A DNA stretch of 64,000 nucleotides from Pedobacter mucosus. Its GTDB lineage: Bacteria; Bacteroidota; Bacteroidia; Sphingobacteriales; Sphingobacteriaceae. Positions within the stretch are counted from its first letter, which is position 1. Each line of letters opens with the position of its first letter. The stretch lies in NCBI RefSeq assembly GCF_022200785.1, contig NZ_CP087585.1, forward strand, positions 682,001-746,000. The letters run 5' to 3'. This document shows, in pieces, positions 55,085 through 64,000 of the stretch. The position numbers and the translations under genes were made by a program. The notes under the pieces were generated by a model. The model worked only from the letters and a program-made list of their open reading frames with translations. It was not told where the DNA came from and ran no database searches.

Positions 55085-56026
55085 ATGATTTTAGAAGATT
55101 TTATTACCATTACCCCAATAGGATTATATTGCGTTTACGGTGATTTTTACTTAGATGCGCAGCAGCCAGTTCACGAATCGGTTGTTTCTCATGCTCATGG
55201 AGATCATGCAACGGGAGGAAGCCAAAATGTATATTGCACAGCGGTAACTGAAACATTTATGAAACATCGTTACCGAAAATTTGCAGGAGTAGATTTTCAT
55301 TCAAAAAAGTACCATGAAACTTTTAAAATAAAGGATGTTTCAATCACTTTTTATCCCGCTGGTCATATTCTTGGTTCTGCCCAAGTGCTAATGGAATATG
55401 AAGGCATAAAATATCTTTATACAGGAGACTATAAACTTGAATCAGACATTACTTGTGAGCCTTTTGAGTTTGTAAAAGCCGATGTTTTAATTACAGAAAG
55501 CACCTTTGCAAATCCGGAAACTCAACATCCTTCGGCTGCTGGTGAAATTAAAAAATTAAATGAAACCACAGCGAATATCATGCTGGGCGCTTACGCACTA
55601 GGAAAAAGCCAGAGGATTATTCAATTGTTAAATGAATTTTGTCCGGATAGAAATGTGATGCTTCATCATAGCATTATGCCTTTTGTAAAAATATATGAGG
55701 ATTATGGAATACAACTGGGTAGCTATAAAATGTACGATAGAAAAGTGATGAAGAGTAACCAGGAGCATCAGGTTTATATTGTTCCACCGATGGTTTTTCA
55801 TAGTTATCATAAAGCAATTAATGTAGTTCGGGCTTTTGCATCGGGTTGGAAAAATCTTCAGCAGCAAAACGGTATATCGCTTTATATTTCTGATCATGCC
55901 GACTGGGATGCCATTTTGGAAACCATCGAAAAAGTACAACCAAAACAAGTTTGGACTTTACATGGAGATGGTTCGAAGCTTAAGGAATACTTCGATGGTA
56001 AATTAGAAGTTAAGATACTAAATTAG
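55085..56026 (+). CDS. MBL-fold exonuclease (ligase-associated type)
   Basis: A 313-residue metallo-beta-lactamase-fold nuclease. The metal-binding SHAHGDHATGG is at about 36-46, further ligands in YPAGHILGSAQVL (about 91-103) and YTGDYK, and VWTLHGDG near the C-terminus. It resembles the Artemis/SNM1-like 'ligase-associated exonuclease' group found next to ATP-dependent DNA ligases in other bacteria; no ligase gene is within the window on either side. Probably DNA repair. Confidence 0.8.
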   Translation: MILEDFITITPIGLYCVYGDFYLDAQQPVHESVVSHAHGDHATGGSQNVYCTAVTETFMKHRYRKFAGVDFHSKKYHETFKIKDVSITFYPAGHILGSAQVLMEYEGIKYLYTGDYKLESDITCEPFEFVKADVLITESTFANPETQHPSAAGEIKKLNETTANIMLGAYALGKSQRIIQLLNEFCPDRNVMLHHSIMPFVKIYEDYGIQLGSYKMYDRKVMKSNQEHQVYIVPPMVFHSYHKAINVVRAFASGWKNLQQQNGISLYISDHADWDAILETIEKVQPKQVWTLHGDGSKLKEYFDGKLEVKILN

Positions 56027-56146
56027 GATTGAACATAATTATTAAGTTATAATATCATTTTACTTAAAAGCTCTAGAATTCAGTATTTGGCTATATCAAG
56101 TCGCTAAATCATTCACTCACTCAAAACCAAATCATTTAAATTAACT

Positions 56147-56290
56147 ATGAAAGAAGGGGAGGATTTCTATTTTAATGAAAATGGATTTATGGTTTTTACC
56201 AAGGCTTATCATTTAAAGCGAGGTTATTGCTGTAAAAATAAATGTAAACATTGTCCATGGGGATTTGGTAAATCAAAAGAAAAAAAATAA
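56147..56290 (+). CDS. DUF5522 small protein
   Basis: A 47-residue protein, MKEGEDFYFNENGFMVFTKA to KHCPWGFGKSKEKK. The core YHLKRGYCCKNKCKHCPWGF, with cysteines at 28, 29, 33 and 36, is the DUF5522 pattern; the cysteines probably bind a metal. Function unknown. Located 120 bases after the exonuclease gene and convergent with the Uma2 gene. Confidence 0.82.
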   Translation: MKEGEDFYFNENGFMVFTKAYHLKRGYCCKNKCKHCPWGFGKSKEKK

Positions 56291-56306
56291 TTTCTTCGGC
56301 TTACTG

Positions 56307-56900
56307 TTAAAACTTAACCCGATAATAAATATCTGTTAATTCAATTTCAAATCCCATTGAAACCAATTTTAAAGAGTTACTTAATTCTTTATATTCTTTT
56401 AGCTCCCAGTTTTGTTTTTCATTTACGTAAAATGCTTCTACAGAAACAGATTCAGAGTCAATTAAAATGTATTCTTTTAAGGATGGGATATCTCTGTAAA
56501 GCTTAAATTTATTTCCTCTATCATAATCTTTAGTTGAGGTCGAAAGAATTTCAATGATAATTGTTGGTTTCAAGCTAGTATCTTCGTCTTCTTCTAAATG
56601 TTTAATTTCATCACAATAAACAGAAATATCAGGATAAGTAAATAAAGTATTTTCGGGAATATTCATTCTCTTATCACCGCCGTACTGACGACATGGTTTC
56701 CCCTTCAATTTATTACCAATCTCAAGGAAAGTATTTGAAAAGATTTCATTGTGATTATTGCCTGCACCAGCCATAGCAAATATTTCACCTTGAAAATACT
56801 CGTGTTTTTCTGGTGATGCTTTTTCCATCTCAAGATATTCTTGAATGGTATAACGCTTTTTTTGATATTCTATAGCAGGTTCATTTACAATCTCTTCCAT
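56307..56900 (-). CDS. Uma2-family (DUF820) endonuclease-fold protein
   Basis: A 197-residue protein with the Uma2 layout: [20 protein letters not shown] (about 17-36), [27 protein letters not shown] (catalytic-site aspartate) and [20 protein letters not shown] with the E-x-K-like core (about 112-131). The fold is PD-(D/E)XK nuclease-like; the biological role of the family is unsettled, possibly linked to mobile elements. Isolated gene, normal local composition. Confidence 0.85.
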   Translation of the reverse strand: MEEIVNEPAIEYQKKRYTIQEYLEMEKASPEKHEYFQGEIFAMAGAGNNHNEIFSNTFLEIGNKLKGKPCRQYGGDKRMNIPENTLFTYPDISVYCDEIKHLEEDEDTSLKPTIIIEILSTSTKDYDRGNKFKLYRDIPSLKEYILIDSESVSVEAFYVNEKQNWELKEYKELSNSLKLVSMGFEIELTDIYYRVKF

Positions 56901-56964
56901 ATACTAATCTAACTAAATTTTTCAATTAAATTGATTAATGGTTAATTGCATGTTAACAATTAAA

Positions 56965-57684
56965 CTAGTGTCCTCCCATAAAAAAACCAATTAATGCTAC
57001 TCCAATTCCCAATAAAACAGCAATCATCTTTTTAAGATTTATTTTATGATCTGCGCTGGATTCAAATAAAATAGTTGTAGAAATATGCAAAAAAATACCG
57101 ATAACGATACCCATTATTTTATTAAAATAAGCATCAACTCCGCCAATGGTCCCATTACTTAAACCAATGCTTACATAAAAGCCTAACGGCGCCATAATCG
57201 CAAAAAGAATAAGATACATAATGATGCTGCCTTTTTTAAAATTGTTTTGCATAAATATGCTTGCTAACGCAAAGGCTGCGGGTATATGATGTAAGGCAAT
57301 ACCAAAAATAAGTTCGTTATGCTGATCTTTAGCCAGTGGCATTCCTTCTAAAAAAGCATGTAAACATAAACTGATCATAATTCCGTATGGAAAAGTATGG
57401 CCATCATGGTGTTTGTGAATATGGCCATGTTCTACACCCTCGGAGAACTGCTCGAGAAAAATTTGTAACAGGAAACCTATTAAGATAAAAATTCCTATTT
57501 CGTGGCTATCAGATCCACTATAAGCATCAGGAATGAGGTGCAATACAGTTATGGCGAAAAGATATGCACCACTAAAAGATAAAATTAGTTTCAGTAATTT
57601 CGATTTATCACTTTTAACCAAAAATATAGCTGAGCCTCCTAAAAAAGCACAGAAAAAAAGTACGGCAAATTTCCAAGCTTCCAT
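56965..57684 (-). CDS. ZIP-family metal transporter
   Basis: A 239-residue inner-membrane transporter with eight hydrophobic segments. HLIPDAYSG (about 43-51), a histidine-rich loop (EHGHIHKHHDGH, about 86-97), LHAFLEGMPLA (about 108-118) and HHIPAAFALAS (about 131-141) are the metal-site motifs of the ZIP family. It probably imports zinc or another divalent ion. Its start abuts the stop of the PAP2 gene, so the two are co-transcribed. Confidence 0.9.
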   Translation of the reverse strand: MEAWKFAVLFFCAFLGGSAIFLVKSDKSKLLKLILSFSGAYLFAITVLHLIPDAYSGSDSHEIGIFILIGFLLQIFLEQFSEGVEHGHIHKHHDGHTFPYGIMISLCLHAFLEGMPLAKDQHNELIFGIALHHIPAAFALASIFMQNNFKKGSIIMYLILFAIMAPLGFYVSIGLSNGTIGGVDAYFNKIMGIVIGIFLHISTTILFESSADHKINLKKMIAVLLGIGVALIGFFMGGH

Positions 57685-58248
57685 TTAAAAATTCGGTTGT
57701 AAGTTTTTAAATAATTTTGAACAAAGAAAACCAATTAGTGCACCTAATAGGGCGCCAAAAGTTACATCTCCCGGATAATGAACGCCGACATAAACTTGTG
57801 CGAAACAGATTATTGCTGCCCAAACAATTCCAATTGGTAAAATTGGTTTCCATTTACTGTAAAATAAGCAAATTATAAATACCGCAATAGCAAAGTGATT
57901 TGTAGCATGTGCGGATGGAAAACTTAGCCCACTTCCACATGGAACACGGTGAATGATATCGTTAGCTAAACTAATTTCATTACAGGGCCTTACACGGTTT
58001 GCGAATGGTTTTATTAATCTCGCAGAAACTAAATCCGACATAGCAAAAGTGAAAATAATCATGGCAATAATATAATAACCTTGCTTTTTATATTGTTTTA
58101 TACAAAATACGATGATGAATAAATAGAGTGGCGACCAAAAAAAGCGATTGCGTAATAAAGGCATTAACCAATCAAAAAATCCATTAGATAAACCACGATG
58201 GATTTTCAAAAACAGCTCAACATCAAGTTGTTGTATCGTTTCCATCAT
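57685..58248 (-). CDS. PAP2-family phosphatase
   Basis: A 187-residue membrane phosphatase with five to six helices. The three catalytic motifs are KPFANRVRP (about 89-97), PSAHATNH (about 115-122) and VGVHYPGDVTFGA (about 158-170). Likely substrates are undecaprenyl diphosphate or phosphatidyl phosphates on the outer face of the inner membrane. The start at ATG 58248 overlaps the upstream methyltransferase gene's stop; a TTG at 58260 is less likely. Confidence 0.88.
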   Translation of the reverse strand: MMETIQQLDVELFLKIHRGLSNGFFDWLMPLLRNRFFWSPLYLFIIVFCIKQYKKQGYYIIAMIIFTFAMSDLVSARLIKPFANRVRPCNEISLANDIIHRVPCGSGLSFPSAHATNHFAIAVFIICLFYSKWKPILPIGIVWAAIICFAQVYVGVHYPGDVTFGALLGALIGFLCSKLFKNLQPNF

Positions 58249-58976
58249 GCTTTTGCACAAATTAAAATTAATCTATCTGAATTTGAAGCATCAAAATCAT
58301 CAAGGGAATAACTACCAAAAGTGTTTTGAATTACCATACCCGCTTTTGTTAACATTCGTTGAAAATCTTCTAAACTAAAAGCTTGTACTCGCTCTTCAAA
58401 ATTGAAAATCTTGCCTTTATCTTCAAAATTTATCTTCTTAATAATTTTTCCATCAATTACATTTTTAGTGATATTAAACGTAATTTCATCAAGCGATTTC
58501 GTTTCGCAATGATTTAAATTTCGAATTATCTTTTCAGTATTAAAATAATCTATAACCAGAATCCCATTTGCTGTTAAGCATTTTCTAAAAGTTTTTAAGG
58601 CATTTACGTGATCTTTTTCGGTATCAAAATAACCAAAACTTGTAAAAAGATTTAATGCAATGTCGAAATAATTGATGTAAAATAATCGGCGCATATCATG
58701 CACCAAAAAATGCAATTTTTCGTTCTCAAATTGTTTAGCATATTTTATACTTTGATCTGATAAGTCGATTCCAGTAACATCAAAGCCCTTTTTATTCAGG
58801 TAAATTGAGTGCCTACCTTTTCCACAAGCAATATCAAGAATTTTAGAATCAGCTTTTTGATTAATAAAAGTAGTTAGTTTATCAATAAAAAACTCGGCTT
58901 CGGCATCATTACGCTGTTGATAAAGAATGTGATAATATAGCGAATTAAACCAGTACTGAAACCATTTGCGCTGCAT
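58245..58976 (-). CDS. Class I SAM-dependent methyltransferase
   Basis: A 243-residue methyltransferase with motif I KILDIACGKGRHSIYLNKKG (about 40-59), the strand-2 acidic residue in VTGIDLSDQSI and a late VQAFSLEDFQRML. This form (DIACGKGRHS) is common in Bacteroidota; the substrate is unknown. First gene of the minus-strand run with the PAP2 phosphatase and ZIP transporter, overlapping the former by four bases. Confidence 0.83.
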   Translation of the reverse strand: MQRKWFQYWFNSLYYHILYQQRNDAEAEFFIDKLTTFINQKADSKILDIACGKGRHSIYLNKKGFDVTGIDLSDQSIKYAKQFENEKLHFLVHDMRRLFYINYFDIALNLFTSFGYFDTEKDHVNALKTFRKCLTANGILVIDYFNTEKIIRNLNHCETKSLDEITFNITKNVIDGKIIKKINFEDKGKIFNFEERVQAFSLEDFQRMLTKAGMVIQNTFGSYSLDDFDASNSDRLILICAKA

Positions 58977-59418
58977 AAATAAGCCGTTTATTTTTCGAAA
59001 AGCACAAATATAGGTTTTTGAATTTGCTAGCGAAGTGATGCGTAGTTTTTTGTTCGATATGTTTTAAGAATAAATTAAGTTTTTTAAATATTAGATCACT
59101 GTTTTAATTCAGTGTACTATCAAAAAGCTTAATAGAAACACTGCTATTATTTTGTTTAAGTGTTATTCGCAATTTAAGGTTATCTAAACCCGACCAGAGT
59201 GAATGCCGTTTTTTGGCAAAAGCGGGGGCGGGACTGTTGCAACCAAAGAACCACAACAATTGCTTTCCAAAAACTTTTAATTGATAATTTATAAAATATC
59301 TAAAAATCCATGATAAAAACAGATATTGAACAAATGTAAATTAAATGCTCATACCACTTCAAAGTTAAAGCTATCCTTGATTTTTTTCTTATTTTTGACC
59401 TTCATTTAAATACAAATA
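58977..59418. other. Intergenic region with an anomalous G+C-rich block
   Basis: Between divergent methyltransferase and glmM genes. Mostly AT-rich, but about 59190-59275 is conspicuously richer in G+C (contains GCGGGGGCGGGA) and reads as an open frame on both strands for some 30 codons. It has no start codon or family I recognise. It could be part of a dispersed repeat. The AT-rich part next to 59419 should hold the glmM promoter. Confidence 0.4.
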
Positions 59419-60804
59419 GTGAGTTTAATAAAATCTATCTCAGGAATAAGAGGAACCATTGGCGGTAAGGCTGGAAACGGCTTAACACCGTTTGATATTG
59501 TAAAATTTACGGCAGCATTTGGAAGTTGGGTAGTTCAAAAAACAGGCAATAAAAGAATTGTTTTAGGTCGCGATGCACGTATTTCGGGCGAAATGGTGAA
59601 CAACTTAGTAATTGGAACGCTTCAAGGACTTGGAATAGAAGTAATAGATTTAGGATTATCAACAACCCCAACGGTTGAAATTGCTGTTCCTGATGAACAA
59701 GCTGGAGGCGGAATTATTATAACGGCCAGCCATAATCCGAAACAATGGAATGCATTAAAATTATTAAATGAGAAAGGCGAATTTATTACTGACTTAGATG
59801 GTAAAGAAGTTTTAGATTTAGCTGAAAGTGCAGATTTTGAATTTGCAGAAGTAGATAAACTAGGTAAAGTAATTAAAAACGACACCTACCTGCAAAAACA
59901 TATTGATAAAGTTTTAGCATTGCCTTTGGTTGATGTCGAAGCTATTAAAAATGCTGATTTTAAAGTCGTAATTGATTGTGTAAATTCTACGGGAGGAATT
60001 TTTATTCCTGCCTTATTAAAAGCTTTAGGCGTTACCCGCGTTACTGAATTATATTGTACACCGGATGGCCATTTCCCGCATAACCCGGAGCCGCTTCCCG
60101 AAAATTTGACAGAAATTTCTAAAGAAGTTTTAAAGCGAAATGCAGATTTAGGAATCGTTGTTGATCCCGATGTTGATCGTTTATGCTTTGTAAATGAAGA
60201 CGGCAGCATGTTTGGAGAAGAATATACTTTGGTTGCTGTTGCAGATTTTATATTAAAAAATACACCTGGAAATACGGTTTCTAATCTTTCTTCCACACGT
60301 GCTTTAAGAGATGTAACCGAAAAATACGGTTCAGAATATAACGCTTCGGCAGTTGGGGAAGTGAATGTTGTTAATAAAATGAAGGAAACCAATGCTGTAA
60401 TTGGTGGAGAAGGAAATGGTGGAATTATTTATCCCGAATCTCATTATGGAAGAGACGCGTTAGTTGGAATTGCTTTGTTTTTAACGCATTTAGCTAAATT
60501 TGGAAAATCAATTTCACTTCTTCGTAGTAGTTATCCTGCTTATCATATCTCAAAAAATAAAATCACTTTAACGCCAGAAATGGATATCGATTACCTGTTA
60601 AAACAGGTTGAAGAGAAGTATAAAAATCAACCTCACAGTACAATAGATGGATTGAAAATTGAGTTTGATAAAACTTGGGTTCATCTACGTCGCTCAAATA
60701 CAGAACCAATTATCCGTATTTATAGTGAGGCAGAAAACGAAACGATTGCTGAGAATTTGGCGAAAAAAATCATTTCAGATATTAAGGAAATATTACACCT
60801 ATAA
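59419..60804 (+). CDS. glmM: Phosphoglucosamine mutase
   Basis: A 461-residue alpha-D-phosphohexomutase; in this lineage the GlmM role (GlcN-6-P to GlcN-1-P for cell-wall UDP-GlcNAc) is most likely. The phosphoserine loop is TASHNPKQWNALK (S104), the metal loop DPDVDR (D249, D251, D253), the sugar-specificity loop GGEGNGG (near 331) and the phosphate-binding loop RRSNTEPI near 425. The phosphoserine motif is TASHNP rather than TGSHNP, as in other Bacteroidota. Starts with GTG. A phosphomannomutase activity is the alternative. Confidence 0.88.
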   Translation: MSLIKSISGIRGTIGGKAGNGLTPFDIVKFTAAFGSWVVQKTGNKRIVLGRDARISGEMVNNLVIGTLQGLGIEVIDLGLSTTPTVEIAVPDEQAGGGIIITASHNPKQWNALKLLNEKGEFITDLDGKEVLDLAESADFEFAEVDKLGKVIKNDTYLQKHIDKVLALPLVDVEAIKNADFKVVIDCVNSTGGIFIPALLKALGVTRVTELYCTPDGHFPHNPEPLPENLTEISKEVLKRNADLGIVVDPDVDRLCFVNEDGSMFGEEYTLVAVADFILKNTPGNTVSNLSSTRALRDVTEKYGSEYNASAVGEVNVVNKMKETNAVIGGEGNGGIIYPESHYGRDALVGIALFLTHLAKFGKSISLLRSSYPAYHISKNKITLTPEMDIDYLLKQVEEKYKNQPHSTIDGLKIEFDKTWVHLRRSNTEPIIRIYSEAENETIAENLAKKIISDIKEILHL

Positions 60805-60876
60805 ATAAATATTATTTCAAGATATTATCTTGAAGAGTGCTTTAATCAATATAGTAAATTAGTATAATCACCCATA

Positions 60877-62025
60877 ATGAAAAAGGTTTATTTAGATAAT
60901 GCGGCAACAACGCCTTTAGATAAGGCAGTAATTGCTGAAATGACAAATGTGATGGAAAACTATTTCGGTAATCCATCAGCCATTCATGCACTTGGTCGTG
61001 AGGTTAGAACCTTGGTTGAGAAAGCTAGAAAAACAGTAGCCAATCTTTTGGGCGCATCTCCATCTGAAATCTTTTTCACTTCTGGAGGCACCGAAGCTGA
61101 TAATACTGCCATTCGTTGTGGCATTTCGGCTTACGGAATTCGGCATGCCATAACATCAAAAATAGAACATCATGCGGTTGAGCAAACCTTAAATATTTTG
61201 CTTAAAAATGGAGAGATTGATAAATTAAGTTTTGTAAATATCGATGAAAAGGGAAATGTTGATTACGCTCATTTAGAAGAATTGTTGCAAAATAATGATC
61301 GCACTTTTGTATCGTTAATGCATGCCAATAACGAATTGGGTACCCTAACCGATATGAAAATTGTCGGTGATATTTGCGAAAAATACAACGCTATTTACCA
61401 TGCAGATACCGTTCAAACCATGGGTCATTATCCGCATAATGTACGAGATTTAAAAGCACATTTTATAGTTTGTGCGGCTCATAAGCTTCATGGACCAAAA
61501 GGAATAGGTTTTTTGTTTGTAAACAGTAATATCAAAATTTCGCCAATGATTTATGGTGGCGCACAAGAGCGAAATATGCGTGGCGGGACTGAAAACGTTT
61601 ATGGGATTGTAGGTTTAGCAAAAGCGCTCGAAATTGCTTACGCAGAAATGGATGAACACCAGGCATATATTCAAAACTTAAAAAATTACCTTAAAGATCA
61701 ACTAATCGCTGAAATCCCTGGAATTGGTTTTAATGGCGAAACTGATGCAGATAAAAGCTTGTACACCGTATTAAATGTATCTTTCCCAGAAATGGATATG
61801 GCGGATATGCTTTTGTTTAATTTAGATATCAACGGCATTTGCGCATCTGGTGGTAGTGCATGTTCTTCAGGTTCGAACATAGGTTCGCATGTGCTAACAG
61901 GTATTAATGCAGATCCAAATCGCCCTTCAGTTCGATTTTCTTTTAGTAAATACACTACAAAAGAAGATTTGGATTATGTTATAGAAAAAGTAAAAATGGT
62001 GATTAAACAAAACGCTTTAGTCTAA
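60877..62025 (+). CDS. Cysteine desulfurase (NifS/IscS family)
   Basis: A 382-residue PLP enzyme that removes sulfur from cysteine for Fe-S cluster or tRNA thiolation. KVYLDNAATTPL opens the protein, the PLP-stacking histidine is in KIEHHAVEQ, the Schiff-base lysine is K203 (AAHKLHGPKG) and the persulfide cysteine is C329 (GGSACSSGS). The short catalytic loop without the long insertion of E. coli IscS is typical of the NifS-like branch. Neither iscU nor sufU is adjacent. A strong terminator follows. Confidence 0.93.
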   Translation: MKKVYLDNAATTPLDKAVIAEMTNVMENYFGNPSAIHALGREVRTLVEKARKTVANLLGASPSEIFFTSGGTEADNTAIRCGISAYGIRHAITSKIEHHAVEQTLNILLKNGEIDKLSFVNIDEKGNVDYAHLEELLQNNDRTFVSLMHANNELGTLTDMKIVGDICEKYNAIYHADTVQTMGHYPHNVRDLKAHFIVCAAHKLHGPKGIGFLFVNSNIKISPMIYGGAQERNMRGGTENVYGIVGLAKALEIAYAEMDEHQAYIQNLKNYLKDQLIAEIPGIGFNGETDADKSLYTVLNVSFPEMDMADMLLFNLDINGICASGGSACSSGSNIGSHVLTGINADPNRPSVRFSFSKYTTKEDLDYVIEKVKMVIKQNALV

Positions 62026-62049
62026 AATATTATAAACCAAATAGAATAT

Positions 62050-62077
62050 AGTCCTGATGAAAATCAGGACTTTTTTT
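62050..62077 (+). terminator. Rho-independent terminator after the cysteine desulfurase gene
   Basis: A perfect nine-base stem (62050-62058 with 62063-62071, AGTCCTGAT and its complement) around a GAAA tetraloop, followed by T7 (62071-62077), 25 bases after the stop. Confidence 0.92.
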
Positions 62078-62219
62078 GTTTATGATTTAAATGAGAAATA
62101 AGCTTTTTTGAAAATTCGCTTACATGAAGTTACTTTCAAAATAACATATCGTTTTTAGTATTCAAATGATCGTATTCATGCTGTTTTAATACACGTTTTA
62201 CGTACTTTTGCCACCTGCT

Positions 62220-62741
62220 ATGATTTTAAAAAAGAAATTTGTTAAAGAGAGTTTTACAATAATGAACGAGTTGGTTTTACCGAATGATACCAACACGTTA
62301 AATAATTTAATGGGTGGTCGTTTGCTCCATTGGATGGATATTGCAGCGGCAATATCAGCTCAAAAGCACTGCAATCGCATCGTTGTAACGGCATCTGTTG
62401 ATAATGTTTCTTTTAAACATCCGATAAAACTAGGTGATGTAATTACCATCGAAGCCAAGGTTACTAGAGCTTTTAACACGTCTGTAGAAGTTCGCCTTGA
62501 TGTTTGGGCTGAAAATATTCCGAGCGGTGCCCGTCAGAAAAGTAACGAGGCATATTATACATTTGTGGCTGTAAATCAAAGCGATCAAACCATTCAAGTG
62601 CCGGAAGCTATACCCGAAAGTGCTGAAGAAATTGAATTATTTGCTGGAGCGTTACGCCGCAGACAGTTAAGATTAGTTTTAGGTGGAAAAATGCTTCCAG
62701 AAGATGCTAATGAACTTAAAGCACTATTCTTTAAAGCATAA
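62220..62741 (+). CDS. Acyl-CoA thioesterase (hotdog fold)
   Basis: A 173-residue hotdog-fold thioesterase of the YciA/BACH type. LPNDTNTLNNLMGGRLLHWMD (about 18-38) carries the N-x-x-G-x-x-L substrate loop and catalytic aspartate, and VSFKHPIKLGDVITIEA is the second strand block. It hydrolyses acyl-CoAs to free acid and CoA. I start at ATG 62220; a TTG at 62208 adds four residues. Stands alone with its own upstream gap. Confidence 0.87.
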   Translation: MILKKKFVKESFTIMNELVLPNDTNTLNNLMGGRLLHWMDIAAAISAQKHCNRIVVTASVDNVSFKHPIKLGDVITIEAKVTRAFNTSVEVRLDVWAENIPSGARQKSNEAYYTFVAVNQSDQTIQVPEAIPESAEEIELFAGALRRRQLRLVLGGKMLPEDANELKALFFKA

Positions 62742-62811
62742 TTTTTACATAAAAAGTCTATATCCTTAATATGATTATTTTATTTTAGCGGTATACCCGT
62801 TCGCTAAAAAT

Positions 62812-64000
62812 ATGACTACATATACAATCTTAATTATTTTAAGTGGATTAGTAATTTTTTCTTATCTATTTGATTTAGTGGCAAGTAGAACCAAAATACC
62901 TTCGGTTTTACTTTTGCTTTTACTCGGTATCGGATTGAGATTTTTAGTTGCATACTATGATTTTCATACTTTTAACTTCTTATCCATACTGCCAACTTTA
63001 GGAACTGTTGGTTTAATTTTAATCGTATTCGAAGGATCTTTGGAGCTTAAGTATGATCGAAATAAAAATAAAATCATCAAGAGCGCATTTTTTTCGGCCT
63101 TAACAATACTGTTAGGAACTGCCACACTGATCACGTTAATCATTTATCAAATCACCCATCGTGATTTATATACTTGCATTGCTAATGCCATTCCGTTTAG
63201 CGTAATTAGTTCAGCAATTGCAATCCCATCCGCCGCTGCATTAGTAAAAAAAGATAAGGAATTTGTAATTTATGAATCCTCCTTTTCGGATATTTTAGGA
63301 ATTATTATTTTCAATTTTGCAATTACTAATCACTCCATTACTACGTCAGCATTTATTGGCTTGGGTTTAAGCACCTTTTTAATCGTGTTATTATCTGCCA
63401 TTGCTTGCGTCGTTTTACTCTACATTATGGGGCGATTGGTGCATCATATTAAATTTTTTCTAATTATCTCTATCCTGATTTTGGTTTACGCCATTGGGCA
63501 ATCTTACCATTTATCATCTTTAGTATTAATTTTGAGCACTGGTTTGTTTTTAAACAATGCAGATACGATACAGAATGCTTGGTTTAGAAGTATATTTTTG
63601 TATAAAAATTTAACTGCAGATTTATCTCAGCTTTATCAATTATCGGCAGAAAGTGCCTTTATTTTGCGCACATTCTTTTTTGTAATTTTTGGCTTTACAA
63701 TGAATATTAGCGAATTAAATGATAAGCCGATTTTAGCTAATGGATTATTTATCTTAGTATCGATTTATATTATTCGCTTCTTCTTTTTAAAAGTATTTAA
63801 GAATGGAAGTTTAATTCCTATCCTATATATCGCTCCACGTGGATTAATAAGTATATTACTTTACTTCAATCTTCCAGCCGCTCTTAAAATACCAGAGATT
63901 GGTACATCATTTTTATTTCTAGTGGTATTAGGATCGAGTATTGTGATGACATTAGGTATAACCTTAAGTAAAAGAATAAAGGAAGAACTACCTATGGCTT
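62812..64000 (+). CDS. Cation/proton antiporter (CPA family), cut by window edge
   Basis: The frame from ATG 62812 stays open to the window end (396 codons) and encodes at least ten hydrophobic helices. KIPSVLLLLLLGIGLRF near 28-44, FEGSLELKYDR near 73-83, AIPFSVISSAIAIPSAAALV near 125-144 and APRGLISILLYF near 342-353 match Na+/H+ or K+/H+ exchangers of the CPA superfamily. The C-terminal part, including any regulatory domain, is missing. It should serve pH and ion homeostasis. Confidence 0.85.
   Translation, partial: MTTYTILIILSGLVIFSYLFDLVASRTKIPSVLLLLLLGIGLRFLVAYYDFHTFNFLSILPTLGTVGLILIVFEGSLELKYDRNKNKIIKSAFFSALTILLGTATLITLIIYQITHRDLYTCIANAIPFSVISSAIAIPSAAALVKKDKEFVIYESSFSDILGIIIFNFAITNHSITTSAFIGLGLSTFLIVLLSAIACVVLLYIMGRLVHHIKFFLIISILILVYAIGQSYHLSSLVLILSTGLFLNNADTIQNAWFRSIFLYKNLTADLSQLYQLSAESAFILRTFFFVIFGFTMNISELNDKPILANGLFILVSIYIIRFFFLKVFKNGSLIPILYIAPRGLISILLYFNLPAALKIPEIGTSFLFLVVLGSSIVMTLGITLSKRIKEELPMA

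Overview
The window reads as a Bacteroidota chromosome of the family Sphingobacteriaceae (Pedobacter-like). Markers are the long Bacteroidota-type NusB in a run with DUF1573, YajC, a YbbR-like protein and CoaE; a PUR/DUF3276 nucleic-acid-binding protein; a b558-type SdhC; a Porin O/P-family porin; a Uma2 protein; a TAnnTTTG-type -7 element upstream of the tRNA gene; and a heptamer tandem repeat. No rRNA, CRISPR array or transposase was seen.

Two compositional halves meet at a tRNA-Arg(CCG) gene (24973-25044, minus). Left of it DNA is visibly richer in G+C (the 60-base line at 9421 has 32 G+C; the line at 51241 has 18). The left half looks like a genomic island whose large serine recombinase abuts the tRNA 3' end; its far end lies outside the window. 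Cargo: an L,D-transpeptidase, a tautomerase, an apparent eight-gene operon (fumarase, porin, DASS di/tricarboxylate transporter, succinate dehydrogenase CAB, DUF6544, DUF1275), a CheB/CheR/PAS histidine kinase, an alpha-oxoamine synthase, two tandem methyltransferases, a Crp-family regulator and a frameshifted isocitrate dehydrogenase. Between that and the recombinase is decayed DNA (DUF983 remnant, frameshifted ECF sigma factor).

From 25.4 to 34.3 kb is a signalling-rich stretch. A PAS kinase carries the heme-pocket residues of FixL and is followed by a receiver-Crp fusion with an FNR/FixK-like recognition helix. Next come two odd genes: a HemN-like protein that has lost the radical-SAM cysteines, and a free-standing N-terminal domain of a CcoI/FixI-type copper ATPase that has lost its CxxC. 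HemN and FixI are classical FixK-regulon functions, so this looks like a repurposed microaerobic module. A NarL-type regulator, a kinase, an ECF sigma factor, a lipoprotein, a membrane protein and a lone receiver follow.

From 34.4 to 40.3 kb is a compact glycoconjugate cluster: a GT2 gene convergent with a four-gene operon (GT4, acyl-CoA-dehydrogenase-like, PIG-L deacetylase fused to a methyltransferase, MurG-like GT). GT4 plus PIG-L recalls the first steps of mycothiol or bacillithiol synthesis, but the rest does not, so the product is unknown.

From 40.5 kb to the end is mostly ordinary core genome: DEAD-box helicase, double-PAS kinase, MgtE, HAD hydrolase, YchF, DUF5362, PUR protein, ABC exporter half, leucine-type dehydrogenase, nusB-DUF1573-yajC, ybbR-coaE, MBL exonuclease, DUF5522, Uma2, ZIP transporter, PAP2 phosphatase, methyltransferase, GlmM, cysteine desulfurase, thioesterase and a truncated cation/proton antiporter.
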